This document shows, piece by piece, positions 47,667 through 57,802 of a stretch of 64,000 nt of DNA; positions within the stretch are counted from its first letter, which is position 1, and each line of letters starts with the position of its first letter. The DNA is taken from assembly GCF_008831285.2 (NCBI RefSeq), contig NC_045148.1:16222802-16286801 (forward strand), in the 5' to 3' direction. The notes under the pieces were generated by a model. That model ran no database searches, was not told where the DNA came from, and worked only from the letters and a program-made list of their open reading frames with translations. The stretch is from Nymphaea colorata. Its lineage: Eukaryota; Streptophyta; Magnoliopsida; Nymphaeales; Nymphaeaceae. A program made the position numbers and the translations under genes.

Positions 47667-47874
47667 GGTAGCCCCATTTGCAAGGGCCGAGCACATGCAT
47701 GACCTTCCATATTTGATAAGTGTTGATAACCATGAATGTCTTCACAAAGATTTCAAGAAGTTATCTCCTGGTCTTTTGCGTGGAGCCTTAGAGCACATGC
47801 ATGACCTTCCCATTTCCCATGCTTGATAAGTGTTGTTAACATCAAGCCCTGGTTATTGAACAACGGCCTACATT

Positions 47875-48182
47875 TAAGGGTGGGCGTGGGCCGGGCCGCC
47901 TGTGGGCATCAGGCCAGGCTGCCGGTGGGCCGGTCCGGCCTTGGGCCAGTATTTTTCGGGCCCGGACCGGTTCGGCCCGTTTAAGTTTAAAAAATATATA
48001 TATTTTATTTTTTATTTTAATAATATATATTTATTATTAATAAATATATTTTATATTTAAAATAATTATTTTATGATTAAAAAAATATTTTTTATTTTTA
48101 AACGGGCTAGGCCCGAACCGAGACCCGAGCTGCCCGGCCCGACGGGCCCGATCGGGCCGGCCCAGCCCGATGCCCACCCTTA
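47875..48182. mobile_element. hAT-type foldback MITE, 308 bp
   Basis: Perfect 11-bp terminal inverted repeats (TAAGGGTGGGC and GCCCACCCTTA) bound two GC-rich arms of about 110 bp each. The arms are full of GGGCCGG-type words and are complementary overall, around an AT-rich centre. The flanking octamers CCTACATT (47867-47874) and ACTACATT (48183-48190) form an 8-bp target duplication with one difference, the hallmark of hAT transposases. It has no coding capacity, so it must have moved with a partner transposase. Confidence 0.85.
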
Positions 48183-48515
48183 ACTACATTAACCCCTATG
48201 CATATGCACCGTATCAGCTGTACCTAGCCTACTGGATCTTAAGATATTAAACATTTGTTGAATTATTAAATGTTTTAAGCTGTTAATTAATTATTTTCTA
48301 AATAAGAAAAAGAAAACCTTATGAAAACGGAAGAGGACTATATTGTTTTTATCAATGTTAAACTAGTTAGGAAGTAGAGGAAAGCGATAGGGGGAAGATG
48401 TGAATGGTGTCAAGTTGAAGGCTTTGTATTAAGTTTCGAACTTTGCACGATTGTGGTGTGAGCTTTCCTTGTGGCTTTGTCAATGGTAAAGCTTAATGGT
48501 CAGGGCTCACCTTTA

Positions 48516-49062
48516 GAGTGTGTTTGATATCCTCGGACCTTACATTCGAGGTTGATCTAAAACCATGGCGGAGGCACCTAGTGATTGGTGTGGGCAGTTG
48601 TCCACACCGGTCCCTAAAATTTCTTTATTTTTAAATGAGCATTTTTAAACATTCTAAGTGTCCCATCAAATATGAGTATTTTTAAATGAGTGTCCCTCCA
48701 GCCAATTTCTTTTACTCCGCCACTGATCTAAAATCTCTTTTTTGTAGGATCCATAAAGGGCGTTTGATTACACTTGATTTAAAATTCATGGATTTGATGT
48801 CAAAATAATGTAGCATGCTTTTGCTATATTTGTATTGAGAAAAGATTGGATTAGAATTGGATGTGGGGGGTCTGATCTTAAATTAATGGTTCTCAAATCT
48901 TGAGGATTTCAAATGTGATACTATCAAATGCCTCTACACACTGGATTTTACTAGTATGTAAAAAACAGGATAAGAGGTAGTCAGACCTAAAATTTACAGA
49001 GTTGAGATTTTCAATTATCCTAAATCACCTTGATCTCGGATACCAATCCATCAAACACCACC
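48516..49062. mobile_element. Tourist-like MITE containing a nested hAT-like MITE
   Basis: The ends GAGTGTGTTTGAT and ATCAAACACCACC are inverted (10 of 13 matching) and flanked on both sides by TTA (48513-48515 and 49063-49065), the target of PIF/Harbinger elements. Without the nested element the length is about 376 bp. It is non-coding. Confidence 0.6.
48563..48725. mobile_element. hAT-like MITE, 163 bp, nested
   Basis: The ends CCATGGCGGAG and CTCCGCCACTG are inverted (9 of 11 matching). The flanking ATCTAAAA is a perfect 8-bp duplication (48555-48562 and 48726-48733). It lies inside the Tourist-like element, so it is the younger insertion. It is the best-preserved member of the CAGTGGCGGAG family in this window. 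Confidence 0.78.
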
Positions 49063-49110
49063 TTAGTTAACAAAAGAAAAAGAACGGTGAAAGGAAATTG
49101 ATCAAGAAGG

Positions 49111-49319
49111 CCGAAAAACTCTGATGAAACTTCAAATTCAGATTCCGAGCTCGTTCTTGGGCCAAATCGAGCGTTCTTGGGCTCGTTTTGCTCGGAATTT
49201 CGTCAGCAATCTTCTGATCCAGCAATCAACACGTTTTGAACCCACTGTAGGCTGGATTGCTAGCTGGAACACCCGGTGGTTGTAGAAAAGGAAGATGACC
49301 GTGTCTAGCTCTGATACCA
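49111..49319 (-). repeat. Duplicate PBS and leader fragment outside element C 3' LTR
   Basis: It is the exact counterpart of 54347-54555, including the PBS TGGTATCAGAGC at 49308-49319 (minus strand), but lies on the external side of the 3' LTR. Its left edge shows only the short shared word CCGAAAAACTC before homology ends. Confidence 0.9.
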
Positions 49320-49623
49320 TAAAAGGGAAAAAGGCAAAACACCAAGACACAAAGAGTTTTAACGTGGTTCGACTCAGGATCGAGTCTACGTCCACGAGCA
49401 AAGGTTTCTCTCTCACACGCCTCAATCATTTGTGTGAGAGGTTCCATTAACATTTAAAGGAATACAGAGGTCATTCATTTCCTGATTTCTAGGATCTTGA
49501 TTGGCATCAATATCTTGAAGATATTGTTGGTTACACCTCTGATTTTCTTTCCTAATCTTTTGGTCAACAGAAACAGCAACAATTTTGCCTGCGATATTGT
49601 TTCCTTGAGCATTATCTTCAATA
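49320..49623 (-). repeat. Element C 3' LTR, 304 bp
   Basis: Delimited by the PBS on one side and the purine tract on the other. The sense-strand termini are TATTGA...CCTTTTA rather than the usual TG...CA. It contains a hairpin block at 49363-49396. Confidence 0.85.
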
Positions 49624-49856
49624 GCCCCCCTCAAGCTGAACGGCCTAGGAAGGACGTTAAGCTTGACACGAATGGATTCAAATGGTGAGCGAGCAAGGGG
49701 CTTGGTCATGGTATCAGCAAGTTGGTCAGTAGCTGGAACATGATGAATTGTAAGGCGATGATGTTGCACATGATCCCGGATGAAATGAATATCGACTTCA
49801 ATATGCTTAGTGCGTTGGTGAAAAACCGGATTGGCAGTCAATTGAACAGCACCCAT
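49422..49856 (-). pseudogene. Element C RNase H C-terminus, frame running into the LTR
   Basis: RNase H end motifs (VFHQRTKHIEVDIHFIRDHV, DQLADTMTKPLA) are followed by translation through the purine tract (SLRGAIEDN) and a further 67 or so codons inside the 3' LTR, ending at 49422. It is out of register with the upstream pol frame near 49838-49912. Confidence 0.85.
49624..49638 (-). promoter_or_regulatory. Element C polypurine tract
   Basis: The minus strand reads CAGCTTGAGGGGGGC directly before the 3' LTR. Confidence 0.85.
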
Positions 49857-50680
49857 ATTGTCACATAAGAGCCGGGGAATGGTGGAAAGAGGGTGACGAA
49901 GTTCCTGTAAAAATATGATATGGAGAGAACTTCGGCGGCAGTGGAGGCCAATGCCCTGTATTCCGCCTCAGTACTGGAGCGAGCAACAGTATTTTGCTTC
50001 TTTGCAGACCACGAAACCAAAGAATCTCCAAGAAAGATGGCAAAGCCGGTAGTAGATCTTCGATCATCAGGATTGCCAGCCCAATCGGCATCAGAATATG
50101 CTGTAAGAGAAAGGTGCGAAGACGGCCGAATAAGAAACCCAAGATGAAGAGTGTGCTTAATGTAGCGAAGTATGCGTTTGACGGCAGCCCAATGAACAGT
50201 GGTAGGAGCTTGCATAAACTGACAGACCCTGTTGGTAGCATAAGCAAGATCGGGTCTGCTAAGGGTAGCATACTGGAGAGCACCAACAATTTGGCGATAT
50301 GGAGTAGGATCAAGTAGCGGCGTGCCATCAAATTTAGATAACTTTTCGCCAACAGCTAAAGGCGAAGGAAGGGGCTTGACATCAACCATGTCGCTTTGCT
50401 TGAGAAGATCTTGCATATACTGGCGTTGAGAAAGAAAGAGTCCTTGAGGTGTAAACTGTGCTTCAACTCCAAGAAAATAATGTAGATGCCCAAGATCTTT
50501 TATTGAGAATGCACACCCCATTTGACATATAAGCTGATGAATGGCGGCGGAGCAGCTTCCAGTGATCAATATGTCATCAACATAAATAAGAATAAAGATG
50601 GAATGAGAACCCACAAATTTGAGAAAAAGTAAAGTGTCAATCTTGGAGGCGGAGAAACCGTTTGAAATGAGAAAGGAACC
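49838..50680 (-). pseudogene. Element C RT C-terminal half and RNase H
   Basis: It contains LISNGFSASKIDTLLFLKF, the catalytic YVDDILITG, YFLGVE, SRPDLAYATNRVCQFMQ and [17 protein letters not shown]. It is joined to the N-terminal RT segment (from 50637 upward) by a small deletion near 50680 in the APRAW region that shifts frame. Confidence 0.9.
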
Positions 50681-51713
50681 AGGCTCGAGGTGCTTGCTTA
50701 AGTCCATAAAGAGCTTTCTGTAACTTGCAGACATGATGCGGATATTGAGTATTAACAAAGCCTTGAGGTTGTGACATATAAACATCTTCAGATAAAGTGC
50801 CCTGTAAGAACGCATTGTTGACATCTAACTGGCGAACCACCCAATTGTGTGAAACAGCAAGAGTAAGAACAATTCGAATTGTAGTGGGTTTAATCACAGG
50901 GCTAAAAGTTTCAAAGTAATCAATGCCGGATTCCTGTGTATACCCTTTGGCCACAAGACGAGCTTTATATCTGTCAATACTGCCATCAGCTTTTCTCTTG
51001 ATACGATAGACCCATTTATTGCCAACAATATTATGAGAGGGAGAGGGAGGAACAAGAATCCAAGTGTTGTTCTTCATCAAAGCATTGTATTCCTCAAGCA
51101 TGGCATTGTGCCAATGGGAAAGTTTAGAGGCTTGGGTAAAAGTTTTAGGTTCAATTTCTAAAGGCAACTCGGTAAGGTGAGCAATGTAACGGGGGTTGGG
51201 TTTAATGGATCCAGTTTGGAGGCGAGTGATCATGGAGTGAGTTTTGGGGGCTGGAGGAGGTGAATCATTAGGTAAGGATATTGGGAAGGGTGAAGGGGAA
51301 GGTGATGTTTGTGCGGGTGGCATGTGGAGAAATAGATGGTGGTGGTGATGGGAAATGGATGGTGGTGGTGATGTGGTAATAGCGGGTGCATGTGGAGAAA
51401 TAGATGGTGGTGGTGATGGTGATGGTGACCAGGCTGTAATGGGGAGAGGAATCTCCATTGGTGGAGAGATAGAAGAAGATGGTGGCTCAGGTTTGGGGGC
51501 AGATGTGGATTGATAAGGAAAAACATTCTCATCAAAAATGACATTACGGCAAATATAGAGTCTTGAAGTGGAAGAATTCAAGCAAAGATAGCCTTTGTGT
51601 GTGGTGCTATAGCCAAGAAATATGCATTTGGTGCTGCGATATTGCAATTTGTGAGTATTGTAAGGACGAAGATGAGGGTAGCAGGCACATCCAAAGGTTT
51701 TTAAGAAAGGCAT
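50637..51713 (-). pseudogene. Element C integrase end, connector and RT N-terminal half
   Basis: It begins at the integrase-connector block (FLKTFGCACYPHLRPYNTH, FLGYSTTHKGYLC) and runs through a Pro/Ser/His-rich connector to RT (WVYRIKRKADGSIDRYKARL, VNNAFLQG, LYGLKQAPRAW). It is separated from gag-pro-int by one extra base in the A run at about 51698-51702. Confidence 0.9.
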
Positions 51714-53775
51714 AGTCAGGGATTTGGTTAAAGAGCAGTTGAAATGGACTTTTCATATTTGTAACAGGTGATGGCAGACGGTTAATAAGAAATGCAGCTG
51801 TAAGAAAAGCAAAATCCCAAAACTTGAGGGGAAGGCTAGAATGAGCAAGTAAGGCGAGACCTGTTTCTACTATGTGACGATGTTTTCGCTCGACTCTCCC
51901 ATTTTGCTGATGAGTGTGAGGGCATGAAATGCGATGATCAATTCCACATGACTTTAAGTAAGTGGATAGGGATCTATATTCTCCTCCCCAATCACTTTGA
52001 AATGCCTTGATGGGTCGCCCAAATTGTCTCTCAACAAGTTTTTGAAAGTCTCGAAAAATAGTCAAAACTTCAGACTTTCTTTTAATAATAAATAACCAAG
52101 TGAACCTTGAATATCCATCTACAAAATTAACATAATAATAATATCCTTGCATGGAAGCAATGGGCGCAGGGCCCCAAACATCAGAAAATATAATGTCTAA
52201 TGGTCCATTTATTTCATGAGATGAACTAGAAAAAGGTAAACTGTGACTCTTTCCCATTTGACATGCTTCACACAAAGAGTCAGTTTTATTGAAACTAGAA
52301 GGAAGTCCATATTTACTAAGGACATGTTGCACAATTTTCATGGAAGGATGCCCAAGTCGCTCATGCCATTTTTGCTGCGTAGTTCGTTCACCAAGAAGAG
52401 CCGCTGGTTGACTCCCAATATCTCCCAGGTGCAGCTTGTAGAGCCCGCGCTCATTATTTCCCTTGAGAAGAACCTGCCCTGTCTTGGCATCCTTAACATA
52501 ACAAAATTGCGGGTGAAATTCAAGCAACACATCATTATCTTTCGTAAACTTGTGTACAGAAAGCAGATTTTTTGTGATAGATGGCACATGTAAAATATCT
52601 TTCATGATGAACTTAGAATCAAGATGAGAGAAAACAGAGGTACCAATGTATGTAATGTTCAAACCTTGGCCATTTCCGATGCGAACTTGATCTCCTCCAT
52701 TGTAGTTAGATTGGATTGTCAAGTTGAAATCTGGCGTTACATGATGGGTGGCTCCAGAGTCAGGGTACCATCCTCCATGATCAAATGACCCATAAGCATC
52801 AGCAGTATGCGCTTCAATAGATGGAGCAGCATCAAATTTCTGCATTTTATATGCTTTGCACTTCAAAGCCCCATGGCCAGGCTGACGACATGCTTGACAA
52901 ACTGTGCGACAATTTGCAGCAATATGACCATTATTTCCACAAGCAAAGCAAGATCCAACCTGATTTTTCGGAGAACGATCTTGAGTTCTATTGCGACCTC
53001 TGTTATGTTTAAAGCGATTGCCACCAAAATTTTGATTTTTCATCGTAAAATTTGCTGATGGAGTTCCAATAGGGAGATTATCAACTTCATCCAATTGCGC
53101 CTCATAAATAAGCAACATAGCAAGCAAGTCTTCCATATTAATGGGATCAACCCTAGTGTTCAACGCAGTTCTAAGAGACCCATATTCTCCCGATGGTAAA
53201 CCAGTCATGATGTAGGTGATCAAATCATCATCATCCACTGGTTTGGATGCAAGAGCTAATTGGTGAGCAATACTTCTTGCTCTACAGAAATATTCCGAAA
53301 TAGTTTCAGTGCCTTTTCTTAAGTTCTGAAGTTGGTTCCTCAACTGCTGGATTCTTGCTCTTGAGCGGGCAGCATACATACGTTTGAGGGCATCCCATAA
53401 TTCATGAGATGAAGAAATTCCCACAACATGACTACGAACAAGATCAGTTAAAGATGAAAGAATCCAACTTAATAAAAGCTGATCTAATCTGTACCATTCA
53501 TCATACTTTGGATTCCGACATTGGAAGCCATTGTTGTCATCAATCCATTCAGAGGGACATGGTTGTTTACCATCTATGAAACCCATAAGATTATAACTCT
53601 TAAAAAGAGGCGTAAACTGAGATTCCCAAATCAAATAATTGTCTGATGCAAGCTTAATGGAAAGCAAATACTGAAGATTTGTAGGCGCAGGAAGAACAGG
53701 AAAAATTTGACTTGTAGTTTGAGATGTGTCTGGTGTAGCAGACTCTGAAGCATGATTGGTATTGTTTTCAGCCAT
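51607..53775 (-). CDS. Element C gag-protease-integrase, about 722 aa
   Basis: One open frame starts at ATG 53773-53775 (MAENNTNHASES). Order: copia gag (YLIWESQFTPLFKSYNLMGF, WDALKRMYAARSRARIQQLR), two CCHC knuckles (CFACGNNGHIAANC and CQACRQPGHGALKC), the protease site WYPDSGATHHV, the zinc region (WHERLGHPSMKIV, CEACQMGKSHSLPF) and the DDE core (SDVWGPAP, FVDGYSRFTWLF, FQSDWGGEY, HTHQQNGRVERKHRH). The Trp in SDWGGEY replaces a Gly common in this motif. About 30 residues at the end (from near 51700) are read out of register after a homopolymer frameshift. Apart from that the polyprotein is remarkably intact. Confidence 0.93.
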   Translation of the reverse strand: MAENNTNHASESATPDTSQTTSQIFPVLPAPTNLQYLLSIKLASDNYLIWESQFTPLFKSYNLMGFIDGKQPCPSEWIDDNNGFQCRNPKYDEWYRLDQLLLSWILSSLTDLVRSHVVGISSSHELWDALKRMYAARSRARIQQLRNQLQNLRKGTETISEYFCRARSIAHQLALASKPVDDDDLITYIMTGLPSGEYGSLRTALNTRVDPINMEDLLAMLLIYEAQLDEVDNLPIGTPSANFTMKNQNFGGNRFKHNRGRNRTQDRSPKNQVGSCFACGNNGHIAANCRTVCQACRQPGHGALKCKAYKMQKFDAAPSIEAHTADAYGSFDHGGWYPDSGATHHVTPDFNLTIQSNYNGGDQVRIGNGQGLNITYIGTSVFSHLDSKFIMKDILHVPSITKNLLSVHKFTKDNDVLLEFHPQFCYVKDAKTGQVLLKGNNERGLYKLHLGDIGSQPAALLGERTTQQKWHERLGHPSMKIVQHVLSKYGLPSSFNKTDSLCEACQMGKSHSLPFSSSSHEINGPLDIIFSDVWGPAPIASMQGYYYYVNFVDGYSRFTWLFIIKRKSEVLTIFRDFQKLVERQFGRPIKAFQSDWGGEYRSLSTYLKSCGIDHRISCPHTHQQNGRVERKHRHIVETGLALLAHSSLPLKFWDFAFLTAAFLINRLPSPVTNMKSPFQLLFNQIPDYAFLKNLWMCLLPSSSSLQYSQIAISQHQMHISWL

Positions 53776-54543
53776 TTTTGAAAAAAAAAAACAGAGGGAG
53801 AGAACCCACAACCTCACGACTATTCTGTTCTTGCAACCTCAATGGTGGCACTTGAAAAATCCACAACGCTGCCCTGGTCTCAACTCAGAAAAATCTGAGG
53901 TTTGGAGGATAGAAAGCCGAGATGAAGACGATTCCAACGAACTAAAGATCGTCCAAAACAGGTGTCGGAGGAATCAACGCTGAAGATTTGAAGAAACAAC
54001 AAGTTTTGCCTTTTCCGCCGGTGAGAATGATGATTTCGGGGGGTGTCAACACCTGGACACGTGCAAGAAAGGCCAAGGACACGATGACACTGTGTTGTTT
54101 GTGTTGAAAGAAGCCCGACACGTGTTGAGCGGGACTCGGTGTCGCTTGAAAAAGGTGTTAAACGCGACACGGAGGCGGGATTCGACGAGAGGTGCTGACG
54201 CGGCTGCGTGAGACCCGACGGGACTCGCGAATCCCTGTCGTGTCCCGCTGATTATGACATGAAACCGTGGTTCTTCGCCGGTGACAGAGGAACACGGCGG
54301 AATATTCCGCCGGGATTCTTCGAGATCGCCGGAAAACGGCCTCCGCCCGAAAAACTCTGATGAAACTTCAAATTCAGATTCCGAGCTCATTCTTGGGCCA
54401 AATCGAGCGTTCTTGGGCTCGTTTTGCTCGGAATTTCGTCAGCAATCTTCTGATCCAGCAATCAACACGTTTTGAACCCACTGTAGGCTGGATTGCTAGC
54501 TGGAACACCCGGTGGTTGTAGAAAAGGAAGATGACCGTGTCTA
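53776..54543 (-). other. Element C untranslated leader
   Basis: About 770 bp lie between the PBS and the gag ATG, GC-rich around 54050-54340 with repeated words such as GCGGGACTCG and GACACG. Its PBS-proximal 197 bp are the part duplicated outside the 3' LTR. Confidence 0.75.
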
Positions 54544-54555
54544 GCTCTGATACCA
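54544..54555 (-). promoter_or_regulatory. Element C primer-binding site
   Basis: TGGTATCAGAGC on the minus strand abuts the 5' LTR. Confidence 0.95.
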
Positions 54556-54859
54556 TAAAAGGGAAAAAGGCAAAACACCAAGACACAAAGAGTTTTAACG
54601 TGGTTCGACTCAGGATCGAGTCTACGTCCACGAGCAAAGGTTTCTCTCTCACACGCCTCAATCATTTGTGTGAGAGGTTCCATTAACATTTAAAGGAATA
54701 CAGGGGTCATTCATTTCCTGATTTCTAGGATCTTGATTGGCATCAATATCTTAAAGATTTTGTTGATTACACCTCTGATTTTCTTTCCTAATCTTTTGGT
54801 CAACAGAAACAGCAACAATTTTGCCAGCGCTATTGTTTCCTTGAGCATTATCTTCAATA
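54556..54859 (-). repeat. Element C 5' LTR, 304 bp
   Basis: Partner of 49320-49623, with the hairpin block at 54599-54632. Confidence 0.88.
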
Positions 54860-54998
54860 CCCACTGCCTCTTGAAAGGTAGACATGCCCTAGACAGGTAA
54901 GGCACTCAACGTTTAAAACGTCAGTTTAATTTCTTGTTTTGGGTATCCAAGGATCACAAAGATCGAACGCAAAAGAACATTTTTCCCAAGAAACTTTG

Positions 54999-55182
54999 CT
55001 CGTTTCATGTGAACTATAATTTCATTTGGCAAGTATGGTGAAACATGATTCTACTACACCGAAAGGTGGATTCCGTGCATTCCTCTTGAGCTCGTTTCAT
55101 GTGAATTATAATTTCATTTGTCAAGTATGGTGAAACTTGAATCTACTGCACCGAAAGGTCGATTCCTCCCATTCCCCTTGAG
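54999..55182. repeat. 92-bp tandem duplication
   Basis: Two adjacent diverged copies of a unit starting CTCGTTTCATGTGAA and ending CCTTGAG/TCTTGAG begin at 54999 and 55091. They differ at roughly ten positions. Confidence 0.88.
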
Positions 55183-55878
55183 ATGATCAACTTTTTACAC
55201 TCGAACCAGATTTTACTTTTCATTGAAAATGCAAATTAACAGAAAAGAAAGACACTTTTGAAAACTACGAGGATCCTTCATCACTAACCTGACAGCCTTA
55301 TTCAGTAAATCTTCACTTTAAGTTATTTTCTAAGAAGTTACAGCAATGCTTTTATGGCCAATGCTCTCCTGTCATTCCTTCTTTTTCGCAGTTTGCTTTT
55401 TCCTGCAGAAAATACATCACCACGTCTACTTTTTCTAACGCTATGCATATATTTTCCATGGTTGGCATTTCTTGGTAATCGGATCTGCGAATCGCCATAG
55501 TCAACTCACTGACTAGGGCATGCCACTTTTGTTTTTCTTTGTTAAAAAGAATGAACACAATAGAAATTCCTTTTTTTAAGTTAAATTTACATCTACAACA
55601 GCAATGCATGCTTCGTTCGTATGCAGTACATAATGATGCACGCTTAATCATGGGATAATTTCAATATAACATGTACATAGTGCACACTTGGCTTACAGAT
55701 CTGAATTGGTTGTAGCTGACAGAGAAATTTATGGCTCCGTAGACATGTATTTACGTATTTTTGTTGCCTTAAATGTCAAGACTCAAAAGCCTTAGGCCTT
55801 GGCAATTAAAGATAGTCAGAGGTGGGCCGGCTCTTGCAGCCAAGTTCCACGGCCCATTTACTCACCTCGTCCTTGAAA

Positions 55879-55879
<1 letters not shown>

Positions 55880-55928
<49 letters not shown>
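55880..55928. repeat. (AT)n microsatellite
   Basis: An uninterrupted AT tract of about 24 units. Confidence 0.95.
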
Positions 55929-55931
<3 letters not shown>

Positions 55932-57339
55932 CTTACTTGACCGGCGGAAGGGTTCAGGACCCTGAATGACCAATTTAAGTGGTGCAAGTTGGTACGATCA
56001 AGTTCTAGATCTGCATACAACTGCCAGGCCAGAGTGCCAGATATGGGCGACCCGTGACTTTGCAAAATGAACAAGACAGCATGAGATTTGGCATTCATAG
56101 TGGGTGTACCCATTAGTTGATAAGGAGTATTTGACTGTAATTTGTATTATTGAACTCATTGAGTATAAATTCATTTGCTTTCTTGACAGGAAAAAATGTT
56201 CTGCATGGGAATCTGTATGCCGGGGAATGGTGTTTGGAGAAGAATGATGAAGTTCTTGCAACCGAATGGACACAGTCAAATTGAAGAGTCGCATAGTAGC
56301 AGGTACTAATTACGAAAGTCCTAAGGCTGGTAGTTAGATTGAGGAAACTAATGATTCATTGTATCTTTCTTGATTCATACCTTGTGTTAATACATTGGTT
56401 CACGTAAATGCACAACTTCTGCTCTGTTTGGGTTGATGGAAGTCGGCGCTTTATTCACCAACTCTGCAAAAGTAACTAGTGTTTAGGAATTTGCATTTAA
56501 TAAATTCACGCAAGATAGAATTGGACGCTGCCACTGTAGGTCTCCCCTTTGCGTAAACATGCGACAGGCACACTGCCATTATTTTCGTTTCCAAGCTTCT
56601 TCTAATTGTAGGTTACTGTTGGAAGCTTGCCATATACCTGTCCATGTTTTCCATTTGTAGATTTTACTGTTCGGAATCTTGTCATTCGTCGTCCAACTCT
56701 CTTCTAGTTGTGAGTTACTGATTGGAAGCTAGTTGAATGATTGGCAAGAAGATGCCAACTTCAACTGACGGCCAAATCACATCAAAACCAGTAATGAAGA
56801 CTGTTTCTCAAACACCAAGATGCTCTACTGTTCAGCTGTCACATGGAGATGCATATGCTGGCACTGTCCCTAAGGGGACCAGCCTCAACTTACATTCTTA
56901 TCAGCTTCTTACTCATTATCATATTTCCAGAAAATAAATTAAAATATAAAGAAATTAAATTAATATATACAGAGGTGTATCTTGGGCCTTTCAATTACTC
57001 ATATCTCCGATTCACATATCTGGACAACTTTTATATAATATGCAGTTGTTCTACCAAAATGTTAGCGAAAAAAACCAACCATCGCCAACGTGGTTACAGG
57101 CTCCCAAACACAACCCACTAAGAAGAAACTGGAAAAATAGCTCGAATGCATTGATGATTACGAGGCTTGGCCATTCTGAGAGAAAAGGACGGCAGTAAGC
57201 GAAGGGGAAGACTGAAGAGGAAGAGAACCGCCGACTCGGCGTAGCTTGGCATAAATATGAAAAAAAAAAGGTTTAGGGTTTTGTTCAGTCAGCAGGCTTC
57301 GCGCGGTACTTAATTCCTTGGGCGGCTGCATGTCAGACC

Positions 57340-57363
57340 CTCTCTCTCTCTCTCTCTCTCTCT
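57340..57363. repeat. (CT)n microsatellite
   Basis: A CT tract of about 12 units. Confidence 0.9.
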
Positions 57364-57802
57364 GTGTAAGAGAGTCCCGTTTTTAATAAACAAAACAAGC
57401 AGCAAGAATACTATATTATAGAGCTCAATCCACGATACATCATGTTACAGCAACATCTAGCATAGGCTACTATTACTACATTTTTCAAAATGTCTGCCAA
57501 CTATATCGTTCCAACACATTCGGCCAGAACCATATCCACAAGTGCTTTTTGTTTTTCAACTTGGACATGACATGGAGATTTTGTTGCTTTGCCCATTTCT
57601 CCAGTCAACCAGAAAGACATGATATTTTATCTTCTGTCAAAGAAGACGGAGTGCAAGCAACGAGAACACCATAGATCACTAAAAAAAAGACTGGAAAAAA
57701 AAAAAGGAAAAGGAAAACGCTTAATAAGTGCTTATCTCCTACATTCTAAACACGGTAGACAAAGACACCATGTTTATTTCTTTGTTCTTCTTTTCTTCCC
57801 CT

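Larger units (their letters stand above)
44127..47866. other. Intergenic, no gene recognised
   Basis: Frames of 60-153 codons occur on both strands (the longest at 47249-47710 minus), but none shows a recognisable motif. A partial duplication containing AGCACATGCATGACCTTCC appears near 47691 and 47791, and a hairpin lies at 47643-47666. Confidence 0.4.
49111..54859 (-). mobile_element. Ty1/copia LTR retrotransposon C with extra PBS-leader fragment
   Basis: The LTRs are 49320-49623 and 54556-54859 (304 bp each; 6 substitutions by eye). A tRNA-iMet PBS abuts the 5' LTR (54544-54555) and a purine tract abuts the 3' LTR. Unusually, homology continues past the 3' LTR: 49111-49319 repeats the element's own PBS and first 197 bp of leader (1 difference). 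The total direct repeat is therefore 513 bp at a constant offset of 5236 bp. No target duplication is found at either outer boundary. Genes run on the minus strand in copia order with three frame disruptions. This is the structure expected from a tandem head-to-tail pair reduced by recombination or deletion. Confidence 0.92.
55183..57802. other. Intergenic, no gene recognised; HIPP 3' side
   Basis: Contains an (AT)n tract (55880-55928) and a (CT)n tract (57340-57363). Frames up to 99 codons have no recognisable features. The last 200-300 bp before 57803 probably include the 3' UTR of the minus-strand HIPP gene. Confidence 0.4.

Noticed and set aside
47249-47710. 153-codon minus-strand frame as a gene
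   Set aside because: Composition is irregular, no motif is recognised, and the region contains a local duplication and hairpin; not supported.
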